Shown piece by piece: positions 10,001-18,201 of a stretch of DNA of 50,149 nucleotides (positions within the stretch are counted from its first letter, which is position 1; each line of letters begins with the position of its first letter). Both the position numbers and the translations under genes were made by a program. Under the pieces are notes generated by a model, which did no database searches, had not been told where the DNA came from, and saw only the letters and a program-made list of their open reading frames with translations. The DNA is from Symbiodinium natans (Eukaryota; Sar; Dinophyceae; Suessiales; Symbiodiniaceae): NCBI GenBank assembly GCA_905221605.1, contig CAJNDS010000930.1:1-50149 (forward strand). Direction: 5' to 3'.

Positions 10001-13000
10001 CTGGGAATGTACAGAGTCAAACGCAGACTTCGCCCAGTTCCAGGAGTGCGCGAACTACCTTGGCCCCAATGGCTTCGATGCGGTGCAGGTCTCACCCGTG
10101 ACCGAGCATATCCTCGGGTCGGATACTTGCAGAACGCAGAGAACCCTAACCCTAAACCCTAAACCCGAAACCCTAAACCCTAAGCCCTAAGCCCTTTTCT
10201 CGGCTCTTGATCAGTCTTCCGCTTGCTTGGCTCATGGCCAAAGCCTTCGCGCCGTCTCGCACGCTCTCTCGCACTCACTGATCTGTAGAAGCTTCTGGTG
10301 ATGTGCGGAACCCACGGAAGCCATATGAGGGTGACCCCAAACCCCAAACCAAAAACCCTCCCAAGCCGCGAAATTCCCTACATGTCTCGCGCACGGCGAA
10401 CGCTGCAAGGAGTGGTTTACCAAGTACCAGCCCATTGGCTTCGGCCTCAACTCCCGCTCGGGCAGTGAGGCCATGAAAGCGATGTTGATTGGGGGGGGGG
10501 GGCCTTCACGGGGTTCAAAGAGAGAGAGAGTTCAGTCGAAGCTCCCAGGGGGCCCCAGTTCTTTGGGAAAAAAAGCTTTGGAAGTTTCATTCAGGCCGTG
10601 CTCAGGTGTCAATGCTTTTGCTTCTTCAACGGGGCCCTCGTAGCATTTACGGGAAGGGGTGCGGGGAGCAAAGTTCAGGATCCTGCAAGTCTCGGAAGTC
10701 TCGGAGCACTGTTTTGCCTTTTTTGTTGGGTGTATGTTCTTTGTATCGTTTGTCTGCGTGATTGTCGAGTCGGACTTTTTTCGTGCTGTTGTGCTGCTTG
10801 CTCATCTTGCGCATGTCAGCTTGGTGCAGGGCCAGTTCAAAGAGATGGTCGCGAAGTGCCGCGCTGCTGGGGTTCAGGCACGAGGGTTCTCTCAACAGTG
10901 TCGCTGACAGTGGGGGGGGGGGGGGGGGATGCTGAGTGGGGCACCCAGAAGCAAGTCGATCTCATGTCGCCTTTTCTCCCTGAAACCTGCACCTCCTAAA
11001 CGCCTGAGCTCGCGAACGCAAATCTGCACTAGCAAGGGAGAACCTGTGCCTCCCTTCTCGAAACCATGAGATCTTGGGATGTTCCCCCCTTATACTAGCA
11101 GTTTTTTTATAGGGGCTTATAATCGGGGGTACTATATTCCATGTGAAGGACTTTTTGTTTGAGGGGGAACATCCCAAATTAGATCCCAACAGGTCATCGT
11201 GGATGTGATTCTCAACCACGTCGCCGCGCCATGCCAGGCTGCCATCGAGGCACAATTCTCAGAACTGGTCTCTTCGCACAGGAAGATTGGTAAGTTTCTT
11301 TGGTTGGGGTCTTGTGTGCGTGCTGCTGCATACCTGGAGGAGGCTCCTTGCTGAAGTTTGTAACCTCGAGGGTTTGTGGATACTTGTTGTCATTTAGGAT
11401 GCTACTGAGTTCTGGGGACTGGGAGGAAAGTTGGAGGGCGGACTTCTAGGAGTCAGCGTTGGGGCTTGGAGTGTGCCCACACACCATTCTGCAAACCTCC
11501 GAACGAAGTCACGAAGTCTTCACGATACAGAAACATATTCATGCAGATAGATTCATGCAGATTGGCATGAATCACAGGTCCTGCATTGTCCTTTGTGATC
11601 AATGGCTTGTTGAGCTCATGACGCAGACCCCGTTTGGAGTGAAAGTGGTGTTTTTTTTTGTGCAGGCAGGCGGTGCGGTCGTGATGCCCTGCAAGGACTG
11701 TTGGGGGTTTCGGATAGAGGGCTTAGGGACCTCGGGATATGCGAGTTTGACATCGCAGACGACCAGCCTTTGGGGGGGTCGAGGAGGGGGTTTTGGGTTT
11801 GGGGGTTTGGGGCTGTATTTTCATGGGTTGGCCCAACCCCCTTCTCGGGGTGCAGATGGGGGGGTTGAACTCGGGGGTACCGATGGAAGGGGTTTGGTTT
11901 CGACGTTTGGGGCTGTATTTCAAGCACAGGTCTAGGAGGGGGGGGGGGGTTGGGTTTAGGGGTTTGAGCCTTTTGGTGTAGGGATTTGGGCCTGTATTTC
12001 AAGCAAACCCCGGTCAAGATGGGGCGGGTTGGGTTTGGGGGTTTGGGGTTACAAGCAAACCCAACCCCTTGTCGGGGTCGAGATGGGGGGGTTGGGTTTA
12101 AAGGTTTGGAGGCTGTTTCACTGAAACATTGTTTCGGATTCAGGGGTGCTCTGCACTTTCGGGGGCAGAATCTCTAGTCTCGTGTTGGGGCTTCGGGGTT
12201 TCCACTGGACCTTTCGAAAAAGTGTCGGACTTGCACTGCGCTCTGCGAGCACTTATGCGAAGTTGCTTCGCAGCGAACTTCCCCTAAACCCTAAGCCCTA
12301 CAGCCCTAAATCCCATGCAGCGAGCGAGACATCTAAACGGAAAGTCTTGGAGAGCCTCAGCTTAGAAGCCTGTGAAGTCCTCCCTAAACCCCTGCACCCC
12401 CCTAAGAAGAGGGCCGCGCGCCCGCGCAAACACAAAGAGATTGACGGATGCAGGGATGGGCCGGCTCGCCCTACGGGAACCGGAGGATCAACTCCCAGGC
12501 GCCCCTCCTTTTTTTTTCCCCCCTCCCCCCCTTCCACCCTTCTTTCTCGGAGGTTGTAGGGCTTTACAGGGTTTTGTAGGGTTTTGTGGGTTGGAGGATG
12601 TTTTTGGGTTCAGGGGTTCTCGCACCGTTTACGGGTTATAGGTTTGGGGTTCAGGCTCGTCGTGGTTGCCTGGGCGGTGTTCGCTTAGGTTGGTGGACTA
12701 ATGCAAGAACTTCCTGGAAGGCAAAGAGCCACCCTCCACTTTTGGCATCCCCTTGCCCCTATCCCCCATCAGAATTCTGATCATGCTGGCTCAAAGCCCT
12801 AAACCTAAACCCTAAACCCTAAACCCTAAACCCTAAGCCCTAAACCCTAAACCCTAAACCTTAAACCCTAAACCTTAAACCCTAAACCCTAAAGGCAGCC
12901 TAAGACTGATCGCTGCTCTTCGACCCCTACCTTCCCTTTCAGTCCAGCGCCTGGAGGATGGCTGGAAGGGCCCCGAGCTTTTCCACAACCGCCAGGCCGG

Positions 13001-16000
13001 GGTTTAGGGTTTAGGGTTTAGGGTTTAGGGTTTAGGGTTTGAAGGATGTTGTGGATGACGGGGTTGGAGTTGGAGAGGGAGCACTTGGCAATCCTGGTAC
13101 CCTGGTGCTGAGGCCATTGACGGCAACCTCCTGGGCAACTGCCCTGTTGAGGAGCCCAGCTTCACGTGTCCGCAGAGTGCCTGAGACGCGATGGTATGTG
13201 TTTTTGTGAGCCCATCTCGCAAAGCAGTAGTCCAGTAGGACTCACTGCAAGCTGACTCAGCAAGCACTCAAGTTCTCTCAAGATATGCTGATCTTCGAGT
13301 ACGCTCTAATGCCCAGCCTAAGGTGACCCTCCTGGTGACTGCACGCAATGCGACTTCAAAGGCCTCCCTGACGCTTGGTCTGATGCAACTTCCATTTTTT
13401 GCAGAAAGAGCATTCGCCGAGCCAAGAGAGCCTAGGACTGGAACACGGGTCTGCAGCCCACGCACCTCAGCTCAAATCGAAGAAGGCTCAGGTCGTCAAG
13501 ACATCGGAGCCAGGCTCGTAAGTCTGGGTGACCTTTTATGCTGACGACGCAAGCAGGGGGCTGGAAAGACTAGGCCAGCAGCTCCTTGCTCCGAGCAGCC
13601 TGTGGATTCCCAACCCCCCCCCCCCTCTTAACTTCGACACCGACCTTGAGAGCAAAAACTGCAGAAGAGCAAGACCTCCAAGGGGCTAGTGGCAGTAGGG
13701 GGTTCTGCCCGCTCGTTGCCCCGAAGGCGCGACATCCTGGTGAAGCATCTCACGGAGCCTTGGGGCAAGACGTGGTAAGGGAATATTGGGCGAGGTGAGT
13801 TCTGGTTCGTGTCAGTCCGGGGAGTCCCCCCTCTTCGTGCCCTTTTCAGCCGAGGAGTTGCACGATCTGGGTGTAACAATGCTCCGCCTCGATGCAGCAA
13901 GCCCTTCGGCTTCTTGTGCGTCCGGCGGCTGGTCAAACAGGGCTCCCGACAGCTCCCCACAGCTCCCACGCAGCCCAGGCTACGTCTCCACGGAGGATTT
14001 GGCAGCGAACCTTGGGCTTAGACAAAAGAACCGGGCAACAAAGGCGGCTGCCTGCAGAGAAGCTCTTTTGGGCCCTTAACGAGTCTCTCCTGGCTGACGT
14101 GTGACCTGCTCCACATGGCGGTTTCTGAAAACAGGGGTTTACACCTTTTTTTGGGGGGTCCCTTTAAGGGGATTCTGTTCTACTTGGGGTGGAAAATCGG
14201 GGTACCCCTTTTTTGGGAAGCTTGGAAGGCCTGAGCCGAAATCCCCCCATGTGTTGGTGTAACTCCGGCCAGTGGGGGCGTCCGAGGATCATCAATCAGC
14301 TGCCCTGGGACTTGGTGCACCTCGGCACAGAAGCGCTTGATTTCTCTGGCGCAAGTTCTTGTTCGGAGATGGAGTGAGGTAGCCAGCAAAGTTGTGGGGG
14401 TTGCGAGGCCTTGCTCAGCAGGCTATACACGGACGCGAGCCGGTAAAGCGAGTCGTTGCTTGGAATGGGCCAGGTACCAGGAGTGGTGGGGCGGCGTGCC
14501 TCTCGAAGAGAGGAGACTGCTTGGCCTGAGTGCAGCCCATGCTGCAGCATGTATTGACATCCCTTAACCCTACACTGAGCATGGAATAGATCAGGTGCAG
14601 ACTCATATTGCAGCTGGGCAGCTCGTATTAGGTGTCCCGCCAACATGGGTTGTCAGGTGGGTTTCATCAGCGAAACCTCAACGAAGCCTGCTCGGTGCGA
14701 GGAGCGTGGCCGTCGGGCACTACCGGGATCAGAAGTATGGGCTGAAGATGCTCAGCTGCGGTGAACATGCAACCCTCAGAAAGGAAGTCGTCAAATAGCA
14801 AGGCCTAAACGAAAGTCTGAAAGAACGTTGCTGTGCCCCGCCAGCGGTTAAATGCTTGGTCACGGCCTCCGTGGCAGGCCGTCTAATCAGGCCATGGTAT
14901 CCTCTGCGGCTGTTTCCTATGGTGGGCCGCCGCTAGCGGTAGCCGGAAAAGGCTCCAAAGTTCCGGATTCTGCATGCCAGTTGCGAGTTCTTCTGAAGGC
15001 GCCTTGTGGTAGCATGCCCCGAATCTTCCAAAGCCTCTGAAAAAGGCTAGTTCGCGGATTGGAGCAAGCAAAAACAGCAACCCAGAACGTCTTCTGCGTT
15101 GCACAAAATCCTGCGAGCCTATGAGGGCTCAAGTGTGAACTCTGAGGATCACCAATGCCCTGGGCGTGGGCGACGCCAAGTACATGCCGGAGAGGGAAGT
15201 TTTGTGGGAGTCGTCTTTGGGCGTCCCCCTCCTCTCTTGCAATTCTGTCTTTCGGAAGGGCTTCTTTCTGAAGCTCCAAGCTTTTGTGGCTGACAAGATT
15301 CATGGAGATTCCGCAGCCCAGTCGGGAGTCTCTAAGCTAGCATTCCCTCACATTGCCTCTCCCCTTGGAACGACCTGGGATGCTTTCGTTCTCTTGAGGA
15401 GCTCTTGAACATTAGCCACGGCATCGATGGCATCCCCCCAGAGCGCGCCGTCTACCCGCTGACCTTCCACGACCAGAGGCCCGTCCTAAGCACGGGAGTT
15501 GGAGTGAAGACTTCCCTGCTGCCCTTCCGTGGCCCTACATCTTCTAGGCGGTGTAGGCCAGTGCAGGCCCACCGTAGCGGCTGGAGCGTTCATGATCACC
15601 AGCAGAGAGCCCGCTCCACACCTCATCAGGCGAACGTGTCGAGCCCCAAGCCTGTGACTTGCGCAGCGCAGGACTTTCGAGGCTGATCGCTTCGTCCCGA
15701 CCTTCAAGAACGGCTTGGACCCTCGTTCGGTCATGTTCGGTCTAAGTTTTCGGAGCGTTCTGTGAGCTGGAGATGCACAAAAGGGGGCTTGAATCCACCA
15801 ACGTGGATGCTTCAACGGGCAGCCGCATGATGAGCCGCCTGAGCCTAGGAGTTTCATCAGCAGCAGAAGTTCATGCTCGCCTGGCCGGAGGCGGTTGGCG
15901 TGTGCCAGGCTTGCAATCATTTTGTCATGGGCTGGTGGAGGCGCTCGAAATCCAGGGCCCAGAACCCTAAACCCTAAACCCTAAACCCTAAACCCTAAAC

Positions 16001-18201
16001 CCTAAACCCTAAACCCTAAACCCTAAACCCTAAACCCTAAACCCTTGATAGCTCGCGGATGCGATGTCTCAGCTTCGAATGCTTGATAGAACCTCCTCCT
16101 TGGAAGCATCGTGGACATGTCGGGCATGTGCAGTCAACCCAAAAGCGCTCGGGAGCAAAGGCGCCTCTTTGGCGGCTACACCTTCACGGACATGGATGCG
16201 GGACCCCCTGGAAACTGCGACATGGTTGCAAGCATTTTATGGGATTCTGCAGTAAGTGAATGGGAGTCATGCAAGCCAACAAGCCAAGGTGGGAACGGCC
16301 GATGCCAGCCATTTCCCGTGTACATGTTCAATGATGCCGAGCCTCGCTGCACCTTGGGCTAAGAGGTCTGCCTCCTCACTCTCCTTGGAATCTCCCAGAC
16401 TTTTATGTGTATAATGTTGGGTTAGAGTTGGCGGTAGTCTGCCAATGACCCAAGGCAAATCTCTTTCGCACTGAATTCCTGAGTCTTCCTGGCAGTTTTT
16501 TTGAACCTGGGCTCAATGAACGGCTTCCAAGAACACGAGTCTCTCACAGATTGCCTCAAGCGCGTTTCGTGAGGCTTGAAGCAGCACAGGCAGATCTTTT
16601 TCAACGTGTCGCCTGCAACCTTTGCACCTTTGCATCCAAGGGTACCCCTTTTGTACCCCAAACTGCAACAGAAAAGAACCCCCTTACAGGGACCCCCCAA
16701 AAAGTAAAAGGGTACCCCTATTTTTGGACACCCCAAGATGTTTTCAGGCATGCCGACGCCCACGACATCCCCATTGGCAACCGACTACGAGGTCCGGGGT
16801 GTGAACCGCGGCCCACCCGCCAACATGCGAAAGCAGTCTCCCTCTTGAGATTCTGCCCCTACTGCCCTAAACTCGGAAACCCCAAAGCCTAGAAACCCTA
16901 AAACCCTAAACCCTAAACCCTAAAACCCAAGAGACCCGAAACCCTAAACCCTGCAACCTAAAAACCTTAAACCCCCAACGAAGAACTCTCGCCCCTCAGG
17001 GCTGGGTCTGTGAGCACCGCTGGGAGGGTATCGCCGGCCTTGTGGGCTTCCGCAAGGCAGCTGGGTTCCCTGAACCAAGGCATATACCTTACATTGCAAG
17101 GCATATACCTTACATTGCAACAAGCCATCCTGGTAGGACTTGAGGGGGTTGTTTGATGAAGGGGTAGTGGGCTCCCTGGGGCCATTCTTCAAGGCTTCTC
17201 GGCAGTTGATTCGGGGGAGGATCTGGGATATCGCAGGGAAGAGGAGTCCGAATGCCGTAGACAGGGCAGGCCCTGTTCTTGTCTCAATGATTCCGGGGTT
17301 TTTCTTGTTCTTACTGTTGCCTTTCACTAGGGCTTCTATCCGACCATTGGCTAGGGCTCCGTGCCCTGGAGGCTTCTGCAGGAGTGGACTTGCGGTGCGG
17401 AGGAAGAGTACAGAGTACAGTGAATGATTGGGGCGTCTTGCGCTCATTTCATTCCTTTGGGTGTCCTGGCGGCCTCGGTCGCCTCTTAAGCAGACCCTCC
17501 AGACACTCGATCCTAAAAGCGTGCAACGAGCGCAAAGAGCCCAACTTTTCAAGCCTTCCTAGCGCCACAAAGAGCCCCTTCTGCTTCAGGCTTGTCGCGG
17601 GCTTCCCGTTACGCAGACGTGGTCGGAGTCGAGCATTCCATCTGTAGGCGCGGGCTAAGCATATAAGGAGCTTGTGGCACTCTTGTGCAATTCTTGTGCG
17701 GCCGGTACAAGCTAAACCCGAAACCCTAAGCCCTAAACCCTGAACCCTAAACCCTAAACCCTAAACCTGTCAAGTTCTCATCGAGCCGATTCTGGAGCCC
17801 TGTGACCTATGTAGACTTCCTGGACCCATCTTTCAAACCGAATCATGTTTTGGGGGTTTCCTAAATTCGGGGGGGACCTGACTGGGCTCCTTATTCTAAG
17901 GCAATCATGCCGCGGGACATTGGGGGCCCCCTCTTTTCGTACACCCCCAAAAGTCCGAACCCCCATATCCCAGACATACCCCAGGACCGATCCTGAGACT
18001 TGGGGAAGGAACCAAGAGCAGCATGATGGGCCCTCAAACGCCCCAACCTCGCCAGAACACCTTAAGCTTGGGCCTAAACATCCGTGAACGTCATAAAGCC
18101 CCAAGCCCTCAACCCAGACTCCTTACCACTTCCGGACGTTCCAGGACTAGGACGCTTTGCTTTCCGCGCTGGTCCCGACTGCTTCGTTGCACTGGTGCGA
18201 G
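3954..18201 (+). CDS. Alpha-amylase, GH13 family, multi-exon gene (span of recognised exons)
   Basis: Endo-acting alpha-1,4-glucan hydrolase homologue of the GH13 alpha/beta-barrel family. Recognised exon cores in order: about 3954-4005 (QLWEWNFDDIAK), 10044-10130 (ECANYLGPNGFDAVQVSP), 10410-10469 (EWFTKYQPIGFGLNSRSGSE), 10830-10877 (FKEMVAKCRAAGVQ), 11193-11289 (VIVDVILNH, region I), 12943-12995 (GWKGPELFHNRQ), 13113-13175 (DGNLLGNC), 13850-13903 (LGVTMLRLDAA, nucleophile region), 13980-14015 (VSTEDLAANL), 14287-14349 (RIINQLPWDLVHLG), 15147-15189, 15399-15480 (AVYPLTFHDQR, region IV), 15861-15890 (QQKFMLAWP), 16161-16222 (GGYTFTDMDAGPPG), 17000-17056 (WVCEHRWEGIAGLVGFR), 18145-18201 (GRFAFRAGPDCFVAL). 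The order is that of a single amylase. Several junctions need GC or GA donors. The true N- and C-terminal exons and one or more internal exons were not found. It could be a decaying copy: the expected catalytic Glu is not seen. Confidence 0.85.
4130..9557 (+). CDS. TIR-domain membrane receptor with solute-binding-like ectodomain and cysteine repeats
   Basis: Hand-spliced as 4130-4835, 5020-5117, 5559-6348, 6479-6608, 7004-7083 and 7216-9557; phases match at every junction, giving 1381 aa. Residues 1-26 are a signal peptide (ends SARASA|QC). About 40-430 resemble an OpuAC-type (glycine-betaine-binding, type II periplasmic) domain: GFYALAGCE, NWWLAPSCRSNSS, LFYYWAPDAMF, DVACEWIKQHEDVWRSW. About 433-637 are ephrin-receptor/TNFR-like repeats (CQACPPG, CRVCQPG, CTPCAPG, CAACLPG). 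Roughly nine hydrophobic spans occupy 638-985. A TIR domain starts near 1000 (TTFISHQ, KVFYDSDDL, SVWCVGELSMAF; the Glu matching the NADase catalytic Glu is residue 1071, codon 8622-8624). A second TIR-like fold follows, then an acidic tail. Likely a surface or endomembrane receptor; ligand unknown. Two introns use GC donors. The gene lies inside an apparent amylase intron. Confidence 0.85.
6609..7003 (+). other. Intron of the TIR-receptor gene carrying telomere-like repeats
   Basis: GT-AG intron inferred from phase (exon ends GGC AT, next exon begins C CTG GAA). It contains a degenerate CCCTAAA block at about 6785-6852 and further CCTAAACCC motifs near 6970-6995. Without it, the frame stops at 6609 (TAG). 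Confidence 0.6.
6785..6852 (+). repeat. Telomere-like CCCTAAA block within an intron
   Basis: Eight or so heptamers, mixing CCCTAAA, CCCTAAG and CCCCAAG, inside the inferred intron between the cysteine-repeat exons of the TIR-receptor gene. Confidence 0.75.
9558..10043 (+). other. 3' flank of the receptor gene / end of amylase intron
   Basis: No independent gene recognised. A frame running 9771-10190 includes the amylase exon at 10044 in its last third; the upstream part of that frame has no amylase match and reads as intron. No polyadenylation signal was identified; AATAAA is not a reliable guide in dinoflagellates. Confidence 0.4.
10044..10130 (+). CDS. Alpha-amylase exon following the nested receptor gene
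   Basis: GAG TGC GCG AAC TAC codes ECANYLGPNGFDAVQVSP then VTEHILG, the conserved GH13 segment (ECxxYLGPxGYxxVQVSPPxEH). The acceptor is CCAG|GAG. It continues exactly where the exon at 3954-4005 stops. The 3' end is uncertain; a GA donor after 10121 or a later site near 10130 is possible. Confidence 0.8.
10142..10195 (+). repeat. Telomere-like block directly after an amylase exon
   Basis: About seven CCCTAAA/CCCTAAG units begin within about 12 bp of the exon end. Confidence 0.8.
10410..10469 (+). CDS. Alpha-amylase exon (YQPIGFGLNSRSGSE)
   Basis: Codes EWFTKYQPIGFGLNSRSGSE, matching the family segment WWxRYQPVSYxLxxRSGxE. A GC donor (GAG|GCCATG) joins in frame to the next exon at 10830. 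The 5' boundary may be the AAG|GAG acceptor at 10409; the frame is open further upstream. Confidence 0.75.
10830..10877 (+). CDS. Alpha-amylase exon (GQFKEMVAKCRAAGVQ)
   Basis: Sixteen codons between GCAG|GGC and CAG|GCACGA (a GC donor). The sequence matches the helix preceding conserved region I. The +1 phase needed by both neighbours is met. Confidence 0.75.
11075..11176. mobile_element. Introner-like inverted-repeat element, subfamily A
   Basis: Perfect 14-bp inverted ends, TGGGATGTTCCCCC at 11075-11088 and GGGGGAACATCCCA at 11163-11176, enclose CTTATACTA and stretches with further dyads. It lies in the intron 10878-11192, with its right end 16 bp before the acceptor. It is related to the elements at 18609-18759 and about 43079-43133. 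Size and location fit an introner or a MITE; no target duplication was proven. Confidence 0.65.
11193..11289 (+). CDS. Alpha-amylase exon with conserved region I (DVILNH)
   Basis: Codes VIVDVILNHVAAPCQAAIE and then SELVSSHRKI; DVILNH is GH13 region I. The acceptor is CAACAG|GTC. The donor is a textbook GGTAAGT at 11290. It ends in phase 1, completed by TC at 12943. Confidence 0.85.
11760..12115. repeat. G-rich degenerate tandem repeat
   Basis: Four imperfect units, each with GGGTTTGGGGGTTTGGGG, GGGCTGTATTTCAAGCA and a GGTCGAGATGGGGGGGTTG-like segment. The strand asymmetry is strong, with G-quadruplex potential. Short open frames in both orientations are artefacts of the repeat. Confidence 0.65.
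12797..12893 (+). repeat. Telomere-like CCCTAAA array
   Basis: Thirteen or so heptamers, mostly exact with CCTTAAA variants. It ends about 50 bp before the amylase exon at 12943. An oppositely oriented array begins just after that exon. Confidence 0.9.
12943..12995 (+). CDS. Alpha-amylase exon between inverted telomere-like arrays
   Basis: Acceptor TTTCAG|TC; codes QRLEDGWKGPELFHNRQ, with a GC donor at 12996 joining in frame to GCC ATT GAC at 13113. A GT donor at 13002, inside the TTTAGGG array itself, is an alternative. Confidence 0.6.
13001..13040 (-). repeat. Telomere-like TTTAGGG array
   Basis: Five to six exact GGTTTAG units directly abut the preceding exon, in inverted orientation relative to 12797-12893. 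Confidence 0.9.
13113..13175 (+). CDS. Alpha-amylase exon (AIDGNLLGNCPVEEPSFTC)
   Basis: Follows GAG|GCC; open until a TGA at 13182, so a donor must lie near 13173-13178 (GTGCC or GCCTGA). The sequence fits the variable Cys-containing loop before the nucleophile strand; assignment rests mainly on phase and order. Confidence 0.5.
13850..13903 (+). CDS. Alpha-amylase exon with nucleophile motif RLDAA
   Basis: Acceptor CTTTTCAG-type; codes EELHDLGVTMLRLDAAS. This is GH13 region II (GVDGFRLDAAKH in relatives); the nucleophile Asp codon is 13891-13893. Confidence 0.8.
13980..14015 (+). CDS. Probable short alpha-amylase exon (VSTEDLAANL)
   Basis: After CCCAG, the frame reads YVSTEDLAANL, resembling the HMxxxDLxxI segment that follows the nucleophile in bacterial-type amylases. 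Boundaries are approximate. Confidence 0.45.
14135..14217. mobile_element. Short interspersed element, reverse copy of the one near 16640
   Basis: TTTTTTTGGGGGGTCCCTTT, then AAGGGGATTCTGTTCT and CGGGGTACCCC, resemble the reverse complement of 16633-16737 over most of their length. Two diverged copies in opposite orientation within introns of one gene indicate a mobile family. Confidence 0.55.
14287..14349 (+). CDS. Alpha-amylase exon, expected general-acid region
   Basis: Codes RIINQLPWDLVHLGTEALDF after CCGAG|GAT. Relatives carry a QEV/QEL motif whose Glu is the proton donor; here the residues are N-Q-L-P, with no Glu at that position. Confidence 0.55.
15147..15189 (+). CDS. Probable alpha-amylase exon (ITNALGVGDAKYM)
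   Basis: Acceptor TGAG|GATC; codes ITNALGVGDAKYMP, which joins in frame to ELLNISHGIDGIPPERAV at 15399 if a GA donor is used. No strong independent motif. Confidence 0.45.
15399..15480 (+). CDS. Alpha-amylase exon with region IV (FHDQR)
   Basis: Codes ELLNISHGIDGIPPERAV then YPLTFHDQR. The HDxxR motif corresponds to FVDNHDTQR in GH13, so the transition-state-stabilising Asp is retained. Acceptor TTGAG|GAG. Confidence 0.75.
15861..15890 (+). CDS. Alpha-amylase exon (QQKFMLAWP)
   Basis: QQKFMLAWP matches the family helix ending in AFMLAxPYG. Acceptor CATCAG|CAG; the donor lies in TGGCCGGAGG. Confidence 0.6.
15962..16045 (+). repeat. Pure CCCTAAA array of twelve units
   Basis: Uninterrupted AAACCCT heptamers inside an amylase intron. 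The homogeneity suggests recent insertion or active homogenisation. Confidence 0.95.
16161..16222 (+). CDS. Alpha-amylase exon (GGYTFTDMDAGPPG)
   Basis: RLFGGYTFTDMDAGPPGN resembles the family's SSYxFxxxDxGPP segment after the FMLAxP helix. Acceptor CAAAG|GCG; the 3' boundary is approximate. A further piece near 16290-16340 (PVYMFNDAEPRC) may be the following exon. Confidence 0.6.
16633..16737. mobile_element. Short GGGTACCCC-bearing interspersed element
   Basis: GGGTACCCCTTTTGTACCCC near the left end and GGGTACCCCTATTTTTGGAC near the right, with CCCTTACAGGGACCCCCCAA between. Related in inverse orientation to 14135-14217. Confidence 0.5.
16888..16975 (+). repeat. Degenerate telomere-like block
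   Basis: CCCTAAA units mixed with CCCAAGAGACCCGAAACC, ending 25 bp before the amylase exon at 17000. Confidence 0.8.
17000..17056 (+). CDS. Alpha-amylase exon (WVCEHRWEGIAGLVGFR)
   Basis: GWVCEHRWEGIAGLVGFRK is an almost textbook match to the conserved WVCEHRWxxIxxMVxFRN segment of animal and actinobacterial alpha-amylases; the strongest single identification of the gene. Acceptor CCTCAG|GGC, GC donor AAG|GCA. Confidence 0.9.
17078..17121. repeat. Two tandem copies of a 22-bp unit
   Basis: AAGGCATATACCTTACATTGC occurs twice head to tail within the intron after the WVCEHRW exon. Confidence 0.8.
17713..17767 (+). repeat. Telomere-like block in amylase intron
   Basis: Seven CCCTAAA-like heptamers, some CCCGAAA or CCCTGAA. 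Confidence 0.85.
17847..17952. mobile_element. Introner-like inverted-repeat element, subfamily B
   Basis: The left end TTTTGGGGGTTTCCTAAATT and the reverse complement of the right end, TTTTGGGGGTGTACGAAAAG, match imperfectly, with GGGGGACC/GGGGGCCCCC inner arms. Related ends occur at 44290-44385. Confidence 0.6.
18145..18201 (+). CDS. Alpha-amylase C-terminal domain exon
   Basis: Acceptor TTCCAG|GA; codes LGRFAFRAGPDCFVALVR, matching the IAFGRGxxGFIAxN strand of the C-terminal beta domain. GT donor GGTGACAA at 18202, phase 1. What follows is unclear: an exon after CTTAG at 18775 could continue, but either reading is short. Confidence 0.7.

Larger units (their letters stand above)
11290..12942 (+). 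other. Long amylase intron rich in G-runs and telomere-like motifs
   Basis: About 1.65 kb between two in-phase amylase exons. It contains a degenerate GGGTTTGGGG tandem repeat (11760-12115), long poly-G runs, a small CCCTAAA cluster near 12283 and the long telomere-like block at 12797. No exon recognised inside. Confidence 0.55.
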
